Source: Halobacillus dabanensis
Lineage (GTDB): Bacteria > Bacillota > Bacilli > Bacillales > Halobacillaceae
Assembly: GCF_900114165.1 (NCBI RefSeq)
Contig: NZ_FOSB01000003.1
Coordinates: 303,024-367,023, forward strand
Direction of reading: 5' to 3'
Length of the DNA stretch: 64,000 nucleotides
In this document: one piece after another, positions 16,793-24,964 of the stretch
How the letters are laid out: every line of letters starts with the position of its first letter
Position numbering within the stretch: the stretch's first letter is position 1
Translations under genes and position numbers: made by a program
The notes under the pieces: generated by a model
What the model was told of the DNA's origin: nothing
Database searches by the model: none
The model's input: the letters and a program-made list of their open reading frames with translations, nothing else

Positions 16793-17529
16793 ATACAGTT
16801 ATTAAGCTCGCAAACATAGAAACGAGGATGTTCTTCCGTGATCGTCTTAGCGTGTTTTGGACATTTCTTTTTCCTGTAGTGATGATTTGGCTCTTCGGTT
16901 CGATGTTCAGCGGAAATATGGCGGGACCGTTTTCTTTTGCTGAGCTGTTCATTCCTTCTTGGATCGGTGTGAATATTGTTACCACTTCGTTTTTTACGCT
17001 CGGCACGGTACTTGCTGGTTACAGGGAAACAGGAGTGTTACGCAGATACCAGTCGACGCCGCTCCCACCGTGGAAAATCCTCACCGCACATACGGTGCAG
17101 GGGACAGTGATTTTTATCATCTCCGCACTTCTGCTTATGATTTTCGGGATGGTCATGTATGACTTGGAAGCTCCCTTGTATATCGGAAGCACGTTGCTCG
17201 CGTTATTGATCAGTATCGTGGCATTTTTCCCTTTTGCTTTGTTTGTTACCTCTTTAGCGAAAAACACGCAATCGGCTGCAGCAATCAGCTCGTTGTTTCT
17301 GAATTTGATGTTGTTTTTATCTGGAGCTACCTTCCCTGTAGAAATGATGCCGACCATTTTACAATATGTTTCGAAAGTTCTGCCGCTTTATTATGTGATA
17401 CAAATGCTTCGTGGCACGTGGAACGAGGCACCAATTACGGAGTACGGTTTAGAAGTGGGTATTCTACTCGGTATTGCCGTAGTATCGATTGTGTTAGCCT
17501 CCCGTTTTTTCCGCTGGAGCGATCGATAA
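16789..17529 (+). CDS. ABC-2 type exporter, permease
   Basis: 246 residues with six membrane segments, starting with a short cytosolic N-terminus (LANIETRMFFRDRLSVFWTF), typical of ABC-2 permeases. The conserved LPLYYVIQMLRGTWN motif is close to the C-terminus. Translation is coupled to the ATPase gene by a 4-nt overlap. Confidence 0.9.
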   Translation: MNTVIKLANIETRMFFRDRLSVFWTFLFPVVMIWLFGSMFSGNMAGPFSFAELFIPSWIGVNIVTTSFFTLGTVLAGYRETGVLRRYQSTPLPPWKILTAHTVQGTVIFIISALLLMIFGMVMYDLEAPLYIGSTLLALLISIVAFFPFALFVTSLAKNTQSAAAISSLFLNLMLFLSGATFPVEMMPTILQYVSKVLPLYYVIQMLRGTWNEAPITEYGLEVGILLGIAVVSIVLASRFFRWSDR

Positions 17530-17562
17530 GGAACTTGATTTTTTCAGAGGGGGTGTTCTTCT

Positions 17563-17739
17563 ATCGACCTTGCTTTGCTGTTTGGCGTGCTGCTCACCTT
17601 ACTCCCGCTCGCCACGATTAAAAAGGTGAAAGAAGAAACAATGTTTCAACGAGTGATCCATATCGGTTGTTTAGTCATCGGTGTTGTACTGTTAGTAGGA
17701 TTTACGATTCAATTTTCTGCTTTTATAGAAAATTACTGA
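17563..17739 (+). CDS. Small two-helix membrane protein with no standard start codon
   Basis: An open frame of 58 codons encodes IDLALLFGVLLTLLPLATIK, a short charged turn KKVKEETMFQR, and a second helix IHIGCLVIGVVLLVGF, ending at TGA 17737. It begins after GAGGGGG with ideal 9-nt spacing, yet the codon in the start position is ATC; no ATG, GTG or TTG fits. Either the start is a rare ATC or a base change has damaged it. It lies 33 nt after the exporter permease and probably shares its mRNA. Confidence 0.4.
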   Translation: MDLALLFGVLLTLLPLATIKKVKEETMFQRVIHIGCLVIGVVLLVGFTIQFSAFIENY

Positions 17740-17770
17740 AGGTATGTCCCAGTGTAAAGGAGGTATAAGT

Positions 17771-18114
17771 TTGATTGATCGAATTGATACGCTGTGTTTG
17801 ATGGTGCGTGATGTAGAGAAGGCGTCCATGTTGTACTGGATGTGTTAGGGTTCACGGTTACTTTCCGGGGAGAAGATTATCGAGTATTAAGCATAGGTGA
17901 GGGAAGTGTGCCGTTGACTTTGCAAGAAGGGGAGGGGGAGACAAAAAAGGATCAAGCTTATCCTATCTTCTTTTCTCATGATATTGATCGTACGTATAAG
18001 GAGTTGAAAACTAAACAGGTATCCTTGAGTGCCATCTATCAGGACGGAGTGAACCGCTATTTCGACTTTTATGATCCGGATGAAAACCGGTTGCAAGTGT
18101 GTTTCTTTGAGTGA
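17771..18114 (+). pseudogene. VOC family (glyoxalase/bleomycin resistance) gene, frameshifted
   Basis: TTG 17771 after AAAGGAGG starts the typical VOC opening (DRIDTLCLMVRDVEKASMLY) but meets TAG at codon 24. In another frame the protein continues without a gap as DVLGFTVTFRGEDYRVLSIG and runs to FYDPDENRLQVCFFE, the usual VOC C-terminal strand. Restoring one base near 17838 would join the frames. The intact product would be about 114 residues, a metal-binding VOC half-barrel. The lesion may be real or a sequencing error. Confidence 0.75.
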
Positions 18115-18129
18115 AAGGTAGGAGAGTTC

Positions 18130-18660
18130 ATGGAAGTGTATCTTAAACCATTAACAAAGAAGGATGCAGAGCCTTTATATGTATTTGAACTCGAAAACAG
18201 GGATTTTTTTGAGCGAATGGTGCCCGGTCGAGGGGATGAATATTATGTGAGCGACATATTTCATGAGAAGTACAATGATTTGCTGGATGAACAAAGCCGG
18301 AGGGAAGGGTTCTTCTATTTAATCAAAGACGAGCAAGGATCCATAATGGGACGTATGAATGTCAGCCTGGATCCATCTACAGGTGTGGGAGAGGTTGGCT
18401 ATCGAGTGGGATGTGATTTTACGGGGCAAGGCGTTGCCTGTCGAGCGTTAGCGCTACTGCTTGAAAGAATGGAATCTGAAAAAATCTCACAGTTGGAGGC
18501 AAAAACAACCTCTGCTCACATCGCTTCTATAAAGGTATTAAAGAAGAATGGTTTTACGTATATAGGTACAAGTGACGACACTTTTACTATGCATGGACAA
18601 GAACAAAGGTTTGTCCATTATCGGTGGTCCAGTCAAACTTTAAATGAGGGCCACATATGA
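18130..18660 (+). CDS. GNAT acetyltransferase (RimJ/RimL type)
   Basis: 176 residues. The RimL-like N-terminus (VYLKPLTKKDAEPLYVFELENRDFFERMVPGR, first part diagnostic) precedes motif A GEVGYRVGCDFTGQGVACRA and the late NGFTYIGTSDDTF strand. The family acetylates protein N-termini or amines. The stop overlaps the next start by 4 nt (ATGA), so it is coupled to the kinase-like gene. Confidence 0.85.
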   Translation: MEVYLKPLTKKDAEPLYVFELENRDFFERMVPGRGDEYYVSDIFHEKYNDLLDEQSRREGFFYLIKDEQGSIMGRMNVSLDPSTGVGEVGYRVGCDFTGQGVACRALALLLERMESEKISQLEAKTTSAHIASIKVLKKNGFTYIGTSDDTFTMHGQEQRFVHYRWSSQTLNEGHI

Positions 18661-19202
18661 AAAGGTTCCTCATTATGACGGTCGGGAAAACGCATAGTGG
18701 CAAGACAACGTTTGCGGAAGACTTAGAAAGAAAGCTCCCTGATTCGGTAGTAGTGGACCAAGATCGCCATGCAGAATTTTTAGCTGCATATTATCCTCGA
18801 CTGCTGCCGACAGACGGTCCGAACCTTATTAAATATAGGCTGGCAGAAACAATTATCGAATATGCATTGCATGAATCCGCACAACACCTGATTATGGCTA
18901 ATGCTAATCTCAATCCGGAGAATAGAAGGAAACTGCTTCGTTATCATTCAAACAATGGGTTGGAAAGTATTTTGGTCCATTTTGATATAGCAGATTCTAT
19001 TTTAGAGAAGAGAATTGCAAAGAGTAAGCGGAATCTGAATATTTTACGGACGGCTTCCACTTTTTCGGAAGTGCTGAAGCGGCAGCAAAGGGATGCAGAT
19101 GAAGCTGGTAGTAAGGAAGCGGATCATTATTTTGTCATCAAAAATCCTGCAGAAGTGCCGCGGATAGTCCGAAGCATTGTTCGCCTGATTAATCAAAAAT
19201 AG
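18657..19202 (+). CDS. P-loop kinase-like ATP-binding protein (AAA_33 type)
   Basis: 181 residues. Walker A GKTHSGKTT is at about 10-18, followed by VVVDQDRHAEF, which fits small-molecule or polynucleotide kinase-like proteins in which the aspartate binds the phosphoacceptor. LVHFDIADSILEKRIAKSKR is the lid/arginine region. Substrate unknown. It overlaps the upstream acetyltransferase by 4 nt and is followed 11 nt later by a VOC gene, so the three form an operon. Confidence 0.8.
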   Translation: MKRFLIMTVGKTHSGKTTFAEDLERKLPDSVVVDQDRHAEFLAAYYPRLLPTDGPNLIKYRLAETIIEYALHESAQHLIMANANLNPENRRKLLRYHSNNGLESILVHFDIADSILEKRIAKSKRNLNILRTASTFSEVLKRQQRDADEAGSKEADHYFVIKNPAEVPRIVRSIVRLINQK

Positions 19203-19213
19203 GAGGAATGTTC

Positions 19214-19633
19214 ATGTTTCAAGTAGGAAGTGTTTTTGTCCCTGTTACGGATTTGGAAAAGGCCCGTGATTGGTATAAGAATCATCTAGGAGTAAAGGAA
19301 ATTGATACATGGGAGGGAGGAGCTGGTTTCTTCTTTCCACAAGGGTTCGTCCAATTTGGTTTGATTGAAGTAACAGAGTCACAGCCCACCGAATTCGTCA
19401 TAGAAAAAGGCAACAACAATTGCTATTTTAATTTTGTCGTGGAGGATATCGAAGCGGCACATGAAAAATTGAACGTTGGTGGGGTGAGGACAACAGCAAT
19501 CGAAAGTTTTGGGGCAATGAGGTGTTTTGATTTCTTTGATCCTGATAACAACACATTTAGCGTGGTGGATGAAGATCCTCAATCTCCTTATCATAAAGAG
19601 AACGTCAAGAAACAGCAGGACGGGATGACTTGA
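19214..19633 (+). CDS. VOC family protein
   Basis: 139 residues from ATG 19214; AGGAGG at 19201-19206 is correctly spaced from it and too close to ATG 19208. Two beta-alpha-beta-beta-beta modules are visible: VGSVFVPVTDLEKARDWYKN and NFVVEDIEAAHEKL, with the closing FDFFDPDNNTFSVVDE. Possible metal ligands are the late glutamates. VOC proteins range from glyoxalase to antibiotic-binding proteins, and the substrate here is not evident. Confidence 0.85.
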   Translation: MFQVGSVFVPVTDLEKARDWYKNHLGVKEIDTWEGGAGFFFPQGFVQFGLIEVTESQPTEFVIEKGNNNCYFNFVVEDIEAAHEKLNVGGVRTTAIESFGAMRCFDFFDPDNNTFSVVDEDPQSPYHKENVKKQQDGMT

Positions 19634-19712
19634 AAGATGATCAAGTGTCTGCCAACGTTCATGGGAGGCACTTATTTATTTAGGAAAGGTTGTTTAAAGG
19701 GGCGTATTACAT

Positions 19713-19865
19713 ATGGCAATTTTGATTAGTATCGTGATTATTTTATCGTTATGGTCCATCACTAACACAATAGAGAAGATAGGTAAACGAATTACGGACA
19801 AACAAGATCAGCAAAATGAATTGTTGCAAGAGGTGAAGAGCTTACTAGCTGACAAGGAGAACTAG
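19713..19865 (+). CDS. Small membrane-anchored coiled-coil protein
   Basis: 50 residues: an N-terminal membrane helix (AILISIVIILSLWSI) and a short amphipathic coil (KIGKRITDKQDQQNELLQEV). It starts at ATG after AAAGGGG. Families of this shape are common in Bacillaceae but I cannot name it. Confidence 0.55.
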   Translation: MAILISIVIILSLWSITNTIEKIGKRITDKQDQQNELLQEVKSLLADKEN

Positions 19866-19917
19866 AATGATTTGATTGTCGAGGGGTCCCATGGCAAAGG
19901 ATATGGGAAATGGATAT

Positions 19918-19955
19918 CCATCCCCTCCGGATGTGTTGAACAGGCGGAGGGGGAG
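19918..19955. terminator. Hairpin between convergent genes
   Basis: TCCCCTCCG and CGGAGGGGGA form a very GC-rich stem with a 15-nt loop between the small coil gene and the LysM hydrolase. No T run is present, so function as a terminator is inferred from position. Confidence 0.5.
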
Positions 19956-19958
19956 CAA

Positions 19959-21371
19959 TCATAGCTTTCTCACTTTGAAATTACGTTGTAAAATCGGCCA
20001 ATTTTGTGGAAAAGGAATGCCGAGGACCCAATAGCTGCCTCCTCTTAAGCCGTATTCCTCTATAGTTTCGTACTTAGCCTGGGCACTGCGGGCATCTTCA
20101 AACCACACTTCATGTCGCTGGTTGTTCTCATCTGTATACTGGAAAAACGGGGATTGGTATTCTTCGTTGTACTCAATAGTTACTCCATACCTGGCAGCCA
20201 GCTGAATTGCTTGTTGGGTGCTGACTGTCTGTGCAGTCGTGCCCTGCACCCATGGGATTTCCCATTTGCGTCCATATAATGGGATGCCCATAAGAATTTT
20301 ATCCGGGGGAATGGCGGTGACGGCATAATCCAATACTTCCCGTACATTGTTTATGGGAGCAATGGCTAAAGGGGGGCCTCCAGCCCAGCCCCATTCATAC
20401 GTCATTACTACGACAAAGTCCACGATTTCCCCTTGTGTTTTATAATCATGTGCTTCATATAACAACCCTTGCTGATCTTCCCTCACCTTTGGGGCGAGCG
20501 CTGTGGAGACAGTTAATCCTGATGGTCGCAAACGGCTGACAACTTTTCTAAGAAATGCATTGTAATTTTCTTTGTCTTCCGGGTAGACGTATTCAAAGTC
20601 GAAGTTGACCCCTGTGTAGCCTTTAGAATTTATGATTGCAAGCAGGTTTTCGATAAATGTGTCTTGAATATCAGGATCCCTTAAAAAGGTTGCAACAAGA
20701 TCCGAATCGAAATCCCCCTGGATGAAATTTGTGATAACAAGCAATGGCGAGACATTATTTTTGTCTGCTGCTTCCAAAACAGCCTGGTCGTTTAAATCTG
20801 TAAGCGTACCGTCTGCTTTAATACTGTAAGTGAAGGGGGAGAGATAGGTGAAATGACTGCCGAGAGCAGCCACTTCCTGAGCTCCTTCTACCTGGGTCTG
20901 GGTTATATACGCATTGATTTCTTTCACTGGTCTTTGGGGAGAGGGGATGCCTAAGAACATGCCGGCATCAATCATTCCAGTGTTCTCGATATTATTGGCC
21001 TCAGCGATTTGGGACACAGAAGTACCGAAACGGTTGGCGATCTCCCATAGGCTGTCACCCGGTTGGACGACGTAATTGTAGTAGGGTAGAAGGAGCATTT
21101 GACCGATGAAAAGAAGGGATGGATTCGTTATGTTATTTTTTTCCGCCAAATCCTGGACACCAATTCCGTAACGATTCGCTATATTCCATAGAGTATCTCC
21201 CTGGCGGACGACATATTCTTTATTTGGTTCCGGGATGACGAGAGCCTGGCCGATGACGAGGATATTAGGGTTGTTCAGTTGATTCAAAAGGATTATCTGC
21301 TGGAGGTCTGCTCTGTATAGTTGGGCAATACTCCATAATGAATCCCCACGCTGTACGACATGAATGATCAT
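19959..21371 (-). CDS. LysM spore-type glycoside hydrolase 18 (SleL/YaaH family)
   Basis: 470 residues without a signal peptide. Three LysM repeats at about 2-48, 51-96 and 98-142 (each Y/HVVQxGDSLWxIAxxY) bind peptidoglycan. The GH18 barrel from about 150 carries GVNFDFEYVYPED, the DxxDxE catalytic motif ending in the catalytic glutamate. Homologues (YaaH/SleL, YdhD) are spore-coat or cortex enzymes that break cortex fragments during germination; B. subtilis YaaH has two LysM repeats, one fewer. The start is ATG after GGAGGGATGAG. The C-terminus RGGSYWVLGIPFPQNW is the usual end of the barrel. Confidence 0.9.
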   Translation of the reverse strand: MIIHVVQRGDSLWSIAQLYRADLQQIILLNQLNNPNILVIGQALVIPEPNKEYVVRQGDTLWNIANRYGIGVQDLAEKNNITNPSLLFIGQMLLLPYYNYVVQPGDSLWEIANRFGTSVSQIAEANNIENTGMIDAGMFLGIPSPQRPVKEINAYITQTQVEGAQEVAALGSHFTYLSPFTYSIKADGTLTDLNDQAVLEAADKNNVSPLLVITNFIQGDFDSDLVATFLRDPDIQDTFIENLLAIINSKGYTGVNFDFEYVYPEDKENYNAFLRKVVSRLRPSGLTVSTALAPKVREDQQGLLYEAHDYKTQGEIVDFVVVMTYEWGWAGGPPLAIAPINNVREVLDYAVTAIPPDKILMGIPLYGRKWEIPWVQGTTAQTVSTQQAIQLAARYGVTIEYNEEYQSPFFQYTDENNQRHEVWFEDARSAQAKYETIEEYGLRGGSYWVLGIPFPQNWPILQRNFKVRKL

Positions 21372-21483
21372 CTCATCCCTCCTTCTGTGGGCTTTTTATG
21401 AAGGTATGCACCATCTGTTTGTCCTTATGTACGAAGTGTCATCGCAGGTGAAAAGTTAGATGGAAAGAAGGGGAACGAAAACA

Positions 21484-21993
21484 ATGATAAAAATCCAGAC
21501 AGCAAGTCCAGTTCATGTAGAAGGTATTTGCAAAGTGTGTGCAAAAGCCAATCGAGCGACATATGCAGATCTATATACGGAAAGTTATCTCGAGCAAATC
21601 ATTGAACAGTTTTATAACCCTGCACGGGTGTTGGATGAAGTAACAAATAAAGGCAGGGAATGGGGAGGTTACATTGTAGCCGTAGAGGACGGTCAGGTGG
21701 TTGGTGCCTGTGGGGGAGGGATGATCGATCAGAGTGCTACAGAATTGTATGTCATGTATTTGGATCCTGCCCGCCGGAATGAGGGGATTGGTACCAAATT
21801 ATTAGATGCGTTTACGAAGCAGCAGATAGACCGTTACGGTGCAACAGAGCAGTGGGTATCTGTGCAAAAAGGGAATGACAGAGGAATCCCTTTTTATGAA
21901 GCTCGAGGGTTTACCTTTTCCCATGAAAGTAAGGGATATGGAAGTGAAGAAGCAGCACACTACACCTCGCTGCGTTACGTGAGAAAGATTTAA
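21484..21993 (+). CDS. GNAT family N-acetyltransferase
   Basis: 169 residues from ATG 21484, placed 9 nt after GAAGGGG; the in-frame ATG at 21460 adds eight charged residues and lacks a site. Motif A is ELYVMYLDPARRNEGIGTKLL, motif B GIPFYEARGFTF. It resembles the PaiA-like/small-molecule acetyltransferases, but the substrate cannot be read from sequence. Confidence 0.85.
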   Translation: MIKIQTASPVHVEGICKVCAKANRATYADLYTESYLEQIIEQFYNPARVLDEVTNKGREWGGYIVAVEDGQVVGACGGGMIDQSATELYVMYLDPARRNEGIGTKLLDAFTKQQIDRYGATEQWVSVQKGNDRGIPFYEARGFTFSHESKGYGSEEAAHYTSLRYVRKI

Positions 21994-22013
21994 ATAGTAA
22001 TTTATGTAGTCGC

Positions 22014-22050
22014 AGCAAAGCGAACTCACTAAAGGAAAGTTCGCTTTGCC
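22014..22050. terminator. Bidirectional hairpin terminator
   Basis: GCAAAGCGAACT and AGTTCGCTTTGC pair perfectly (12 bp) between the convergent acetyltransferase and catalase genes. T runs are short. Confidence 0.6.
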
Positions 22051-22055
22051 ATTGC

Positions 22056-22913
22056 TTATTGAAAAGGCTTTGGATTGTTCTGGTTCTGTCTCATGGATAA
22101 TGGTGGGGTGCCGTGAATATATGGCGGCCCTGGTTGCAGTTCAGGTATTTGCCCCATTGGTTCTGGCTTTGTAATATATTCGAAAGTTCCCTGACCATCC
22201 AAAGTAGGACCACCAGCCCAACGGCCTTGTTGACTTTCTGTTCCTTCAGAGAAGTTATAGAAGGTATAAGAAACTTCCTGTTTTTCATTTTTACGGTCAA
22301 AGGTACTTGGAACAACGGCGCCTTGAGTGGTTTCCAGCTCCTCGATCGCTGCCATCCACTGATTTTGGTGCATGGCATCACGGGCGATCAAGAAAGACAG
22401 CATATCGCGGACACCAGGGTCTGTAGTCATTTCATAAAGACGGCATACTTGTAAACGTCCTTGAGATTCTGCATTCAAGTTAGCGCGAAAGTCTGCTAAA
22501 AGATTTCCGCTGGCAATCGTGTAGCGGGCTGTCCATGGGTAACCGACACTGTCATTCGGTTGTGCTCCCAAACCATTAACGATGGCATGTTGTGGGTTCA
22601 TTCCACCAAGAACAGCTTCAATAGCAGGGTCTTTCGCCGCTTCATCCTGCTCATTTGCGGGAGCCCCATCCAGGAGTTGTGCAATCATTGTTGCTATCAT
22701 CTCTACATGGGCAATTTCTTCTGTGGCTATATCTAAAATCATATCTTTATACTTGGATTCCGCCCGGCAGTTCCAACCTTGGAAAAGGTATTGCATCATG
22801 ACAGACATTTCCCCATATTGTCCGCCTAATATTTCCTGCAGCTTTTTTGCATATACGGGATCTGGTTGCGAAGGCTTCGCATTATATTGAAGTTCTTTTA
22901 CATGGTAAAACAA
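22056..22913 (-). CDS. Manganese catalase (YdbD-like)
   Basis: 285 residues with the di-manganese ligand set of the family: E35 (QYGEMSVMMQY), E66 and H69 (ATEEIAHVEM), E149 (NLNAESQGRL) and H182 (RDAMHQNQW). It dismutates hydrogen peroxide. The C-terminal 60 residues are a Pro/Gln-rich tail (GPPYIHGTPPLSMRQNQ). B. subtilis YdbD and the coat protein CotJC belong to the family; the length fits YdbD. It starts at ATG after AGGAGTG. General stress or spore expression is likely by homology. Confidence 0.92.
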   Translation of the reverse strand: MFYHVKELQYNAKPSQPDPVYAKKLQEILGGQYGEMSVMMQYLFQGWNCRAESKYKDMILDIATEEIAHVEMIATMIAQLLDGAPANEQDEAAKDPAIEAVLGGMNPQHAIVNGLGAQPNDSVGYPWTARYTIASGNLLADFRANLNAESQGRLQVCRLYEMTTDPGVRDMLSFLIARDAMHQNQWMAAIEELETTQGAVVPSTFDRKNEKQEVSYTFYNFSEGTESQQGRWAGGPTLDGQGTFEYITKPEPMGQIPELQPGPPYIHGTPPLSMRQNQNNPKPFQ

Positions 22914-23134
22914 ACAACATCACTCCTATAAGGGTTAAATCATCTTGCTTATTATTAGGTTTGAAAAAGTATTTATTCTTCTTTCCGTTGCAATTCGATG
23001 CGCTGGCGGGAGGCAAAGGACTGCAGTATTTACGTCAAACACCTGGTAACTCTTTTTTTATTTAGTAAAAAAAATTATTCCCAGTTAGAAAATTGTTGAA
23101 AATAATGTGGTATGTACTTGAAGGCTTTAACAAA

Positions 23135-23175
23135 AAATAAAGGTGGAATGCTGATCCACATCCACCTTTTTTATG
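23135..23175. terminator. Terminator of the 101-residue protein gene
   Basis: AAAGGTGGAATG and CACATCCACCTTT form the stem, with A and T runs outside on both sides. It serves the minus-strand gene ending at 23180. Confidence 0.7.
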
Positions 23176-23179
23176 TTCG

Positions 23180-23485
23180 CTATTCCTTTTTGAGTAGGGC
23201 TTCAATATTCTCGTTCAATTTTTTCAGTTCTGTTTTAATTTCATTCAATTCATCCTCTAACCCACTGAATGTCTGAGGAGTTGCTGCAGAAATTTTTTCA
23301 ACGATGTTCGAAAAATCAACTCCATTGGATTCGTTCGTTACGTTGGATTTAGAGAGTTTATCGAATAATGTATCCTGATTGGTTAAACTAGAGGCAAGCT
23401 TTAGCAGGCTATCGAAGTCTAAATCACCAGATGAAGAACTTTTTTCTTCCTTTTGGCTTTTTCCAAGAATCTCTTCAAAGTTCAT
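23180..23485 (-). CDS. Small acidic coiled-coil protein, unknown
   Basis: 101 residues, soluble. A Ser-rich N-terminus (KSQKEEKSSSSGDLDFDSLL) is followed by a C-terminal heptad coil (LEDELNEIKTELKKLNENIE). It starts at ATG after AGGGGAAAA. The neighbouring 47-residue membrane protein is encoded upstream on the same strand with a perfect 30-bp palindrome between them. Not recognised. Confidence 0.65.
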   Translation of the reverse strand: MNFEEILGKSQKEEKSSSSGDLDFDSLLKLASSLTNQDTLFDKLSKSNVTNESNGVDFSNIVEKISAATPQTFSGLEDELNEIKTELKKLNENIEALLKKE

Positions 23486-23521
23486 AAAGTATTTTCCCCT
23501 TTCTACTTAGTATTTAAAGTT

Positions 23522-23551
23522 TTTAAAGGGCTATGGCCATAGCCCTTTAAA
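23522..23551. terminator. 30-bp perfect palindrome, likely terminator
   Basis: TTTAAAGGGCTATGG and its exact complement abut with no loop beyond the central GGCC. Minus-strand T residues follow. It lies between two small same-strand genes. Confidence 0.55.
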
Positions 23552-23557
23552 TTTTAA

Positions 23558-23701
23558 TTAGTTGATAGTGGCAAGGATTTCATCAATACAGTTGATGACA
23601 ATTTGGCGTTGTTCACTTGATCCTAGTAGAACAGCTACCACTAGTGCCAACAAGAACAGGACTGCAATTACCACAGCAACCAGGTTTCTTAAAAAGTTCA
23701 T
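23558..23701 (-). CDS. Small single-helix membrane protein
   Basis: 47 residues: short basic start MNFLRN, one long hydrophobic helix (LVAVVIAVLFLLALVVAVLLG), then a polar tail SSEQRQIVINCIDEILATIN. It starts at ATG 7 nt after GGAGGGAG, a strong site, which supports it being real. The operon partner is probably the coiled-coil protein downstream. Confidence 0.65.
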   Translation of the reverse strand: MNFLRNLVAVVIAVLFLLALVVAVLLGSSEQRQIVINCIDEILATIN

Positions 23702-24001
23702 AAATCTCCCTCCTTCATCACAAGAAATGCGTGTAGGAGACGTCTCTTACATAAATACTCTATGAGAATCTAGCAAATGCGCTTGTACATTTGCCCTTAA
23801 TAATAGAATTAATGAAAAGGTCTAACTTATCTATAACCAATGAGAGGACTTGATCTGAGCTCAGGAATTGAATCGCGTACAAACGCAGGGGGAACGCAGG
23901 TGACAGTTCCATTTGCCCACAGGATTCAGCTTAAGATTTCCCTGTTTCCTGAATTGGCAGAGGGTTTGAGCTCTATTAGGTGGAGCCACAAATAGGAGGA
24001 T
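23702..24001. other. Intergenic region without a gene
   Basis: I see no coding frame with a ribosome binding site. CATTTGCCC occurs at 23792 and 23911. The stretch probably holds the promoter of the minus-strand small membrane gene. Confidence 0.5.
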
Positions 24002-24031
24002 AAAAAAACCACTCCGGCGAGTGGTTTTTTA
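24002..24031. terminator. Terminator of hydrolase gene
   Basis: AAAAAACCACTC and GAGTGGTTTTTT pair perfectly around CGGC, symmetrical so active on either strand. Confidence 0.8.
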
Positions 24032-24037
24032 AGAGTA

Positions 24038-24862
24038 TTATGACTTGAGAGAGTGAACATGTGATTTTATGTGTTGAGGGTTGAATTCTCCTTTGGAACG
24101 GATAAAAGAAATCGCACACTCGTTGAAAGCATCGGTGTTGTCTAAATTCACTACATGTCCACTTTCTGGAAGGATAATTAGATTTGTATTCGTTAAAAGA
24201 TGGGTATCTTTGATGACATCTTTTTTGAACATATGATCATCTTCGCCAGTCACATAAAGTTTTGGTATATGGGAAGCTTTGGCTTCTACATGTTTGAAGG
24301 TATCAGGGACGGTTTGGACAATATTGTACCACCCTAAAAAATCTTCTCGTTTCATCTGAGCGGCTTCTTTGATAAAGGCATCCCTGGAATCTTTATGGTT
24401 GTTTTTTGGCATTAAAATTCGTGCACAAAGGGAGTATAACCATAGGTGAGGCGTGACATTTTTCAATAAGCTTCCCCAGAGGAGCAGCGCTTTTTCCAAA
24501 AGGTTGATACGTGTGATCGCTCCGCCCAGGACTGCCGTTGAAATTCTATGTGGCACAACAGACAGTAATTTATGAATGACGACGGAGCCTAATGAGATTC
24601 CGACGACATGTACTTTTTCTATCCCTATCTCATCAAGAACCTCTACTATTTCATCTGTTACATGATCGAAAGTGAATCCATTTTCGTAACTGGTTACGCT
24701 TGGTGAATTTTTATGACCTGGTAAGTTCACCACAAGAATGTTGAATGATTTCCGAAATGATTTTAATTGAGGGAAAAAGATATTGACACTTCCTCCGATG
24801 CCGTGAAGGAAGAGGACATATTCTTTAGAAGGATCGGAACCGATTATTTTATATTCTAACAA
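24038..24862 (-). CDS. Alpha/beta hydrolase
   Basis: 274 residues from TTG 24862, chosen because AGCAGGTGATC sits just upstream and residue 1 then begins the first beta strand (LEYKIIGSDPSKEYVLFLHG). Oxyanion HGIGGS starts at 20, the nucleophile is S90 in GISLGS, the acid is in YVTGEDDHMF and the histidine in ESGHVVNLD. Substrate unknown. It is the downstream member of a pair with a second esterase gene (gap about 100 nt), divergent from crtQ-crtO. Confidence 0.85.
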   Translation of the reverse strand: MLEYKIIGSDPSKEYVLFLHGIGGSVNIFFPQLKSFRKSFNILVVNLPGHKNSPSVTSYENGFTFDHVTDEIVEVLDEIGIEKVHVVGISLGSVVIHKLLSVVPHRISTAVLGGAITRINLLEKALLLWGSLLKNVTPHLWLYSLCARILMPKNNHKDSRDAFIKEAAQMKREDFLGWYNIVQTVPDTFKHVEAKASHIPKLYVTGEDDHMFKKDVIKDTHLLTNTNLIILPESGHVVNLDNTDAFNECAISFIRSKGEFNPQHIKSHVHSLKS

Positions 24863-24964
24863 GAGATCACCTGCTTTTTTGCTATGAGTGGTACGTACAT
24901 CCCTCGTTATTATAATCGATATGGAGCAAGGCGACAAAGAATAATAGATTTCGACAAAATTATT

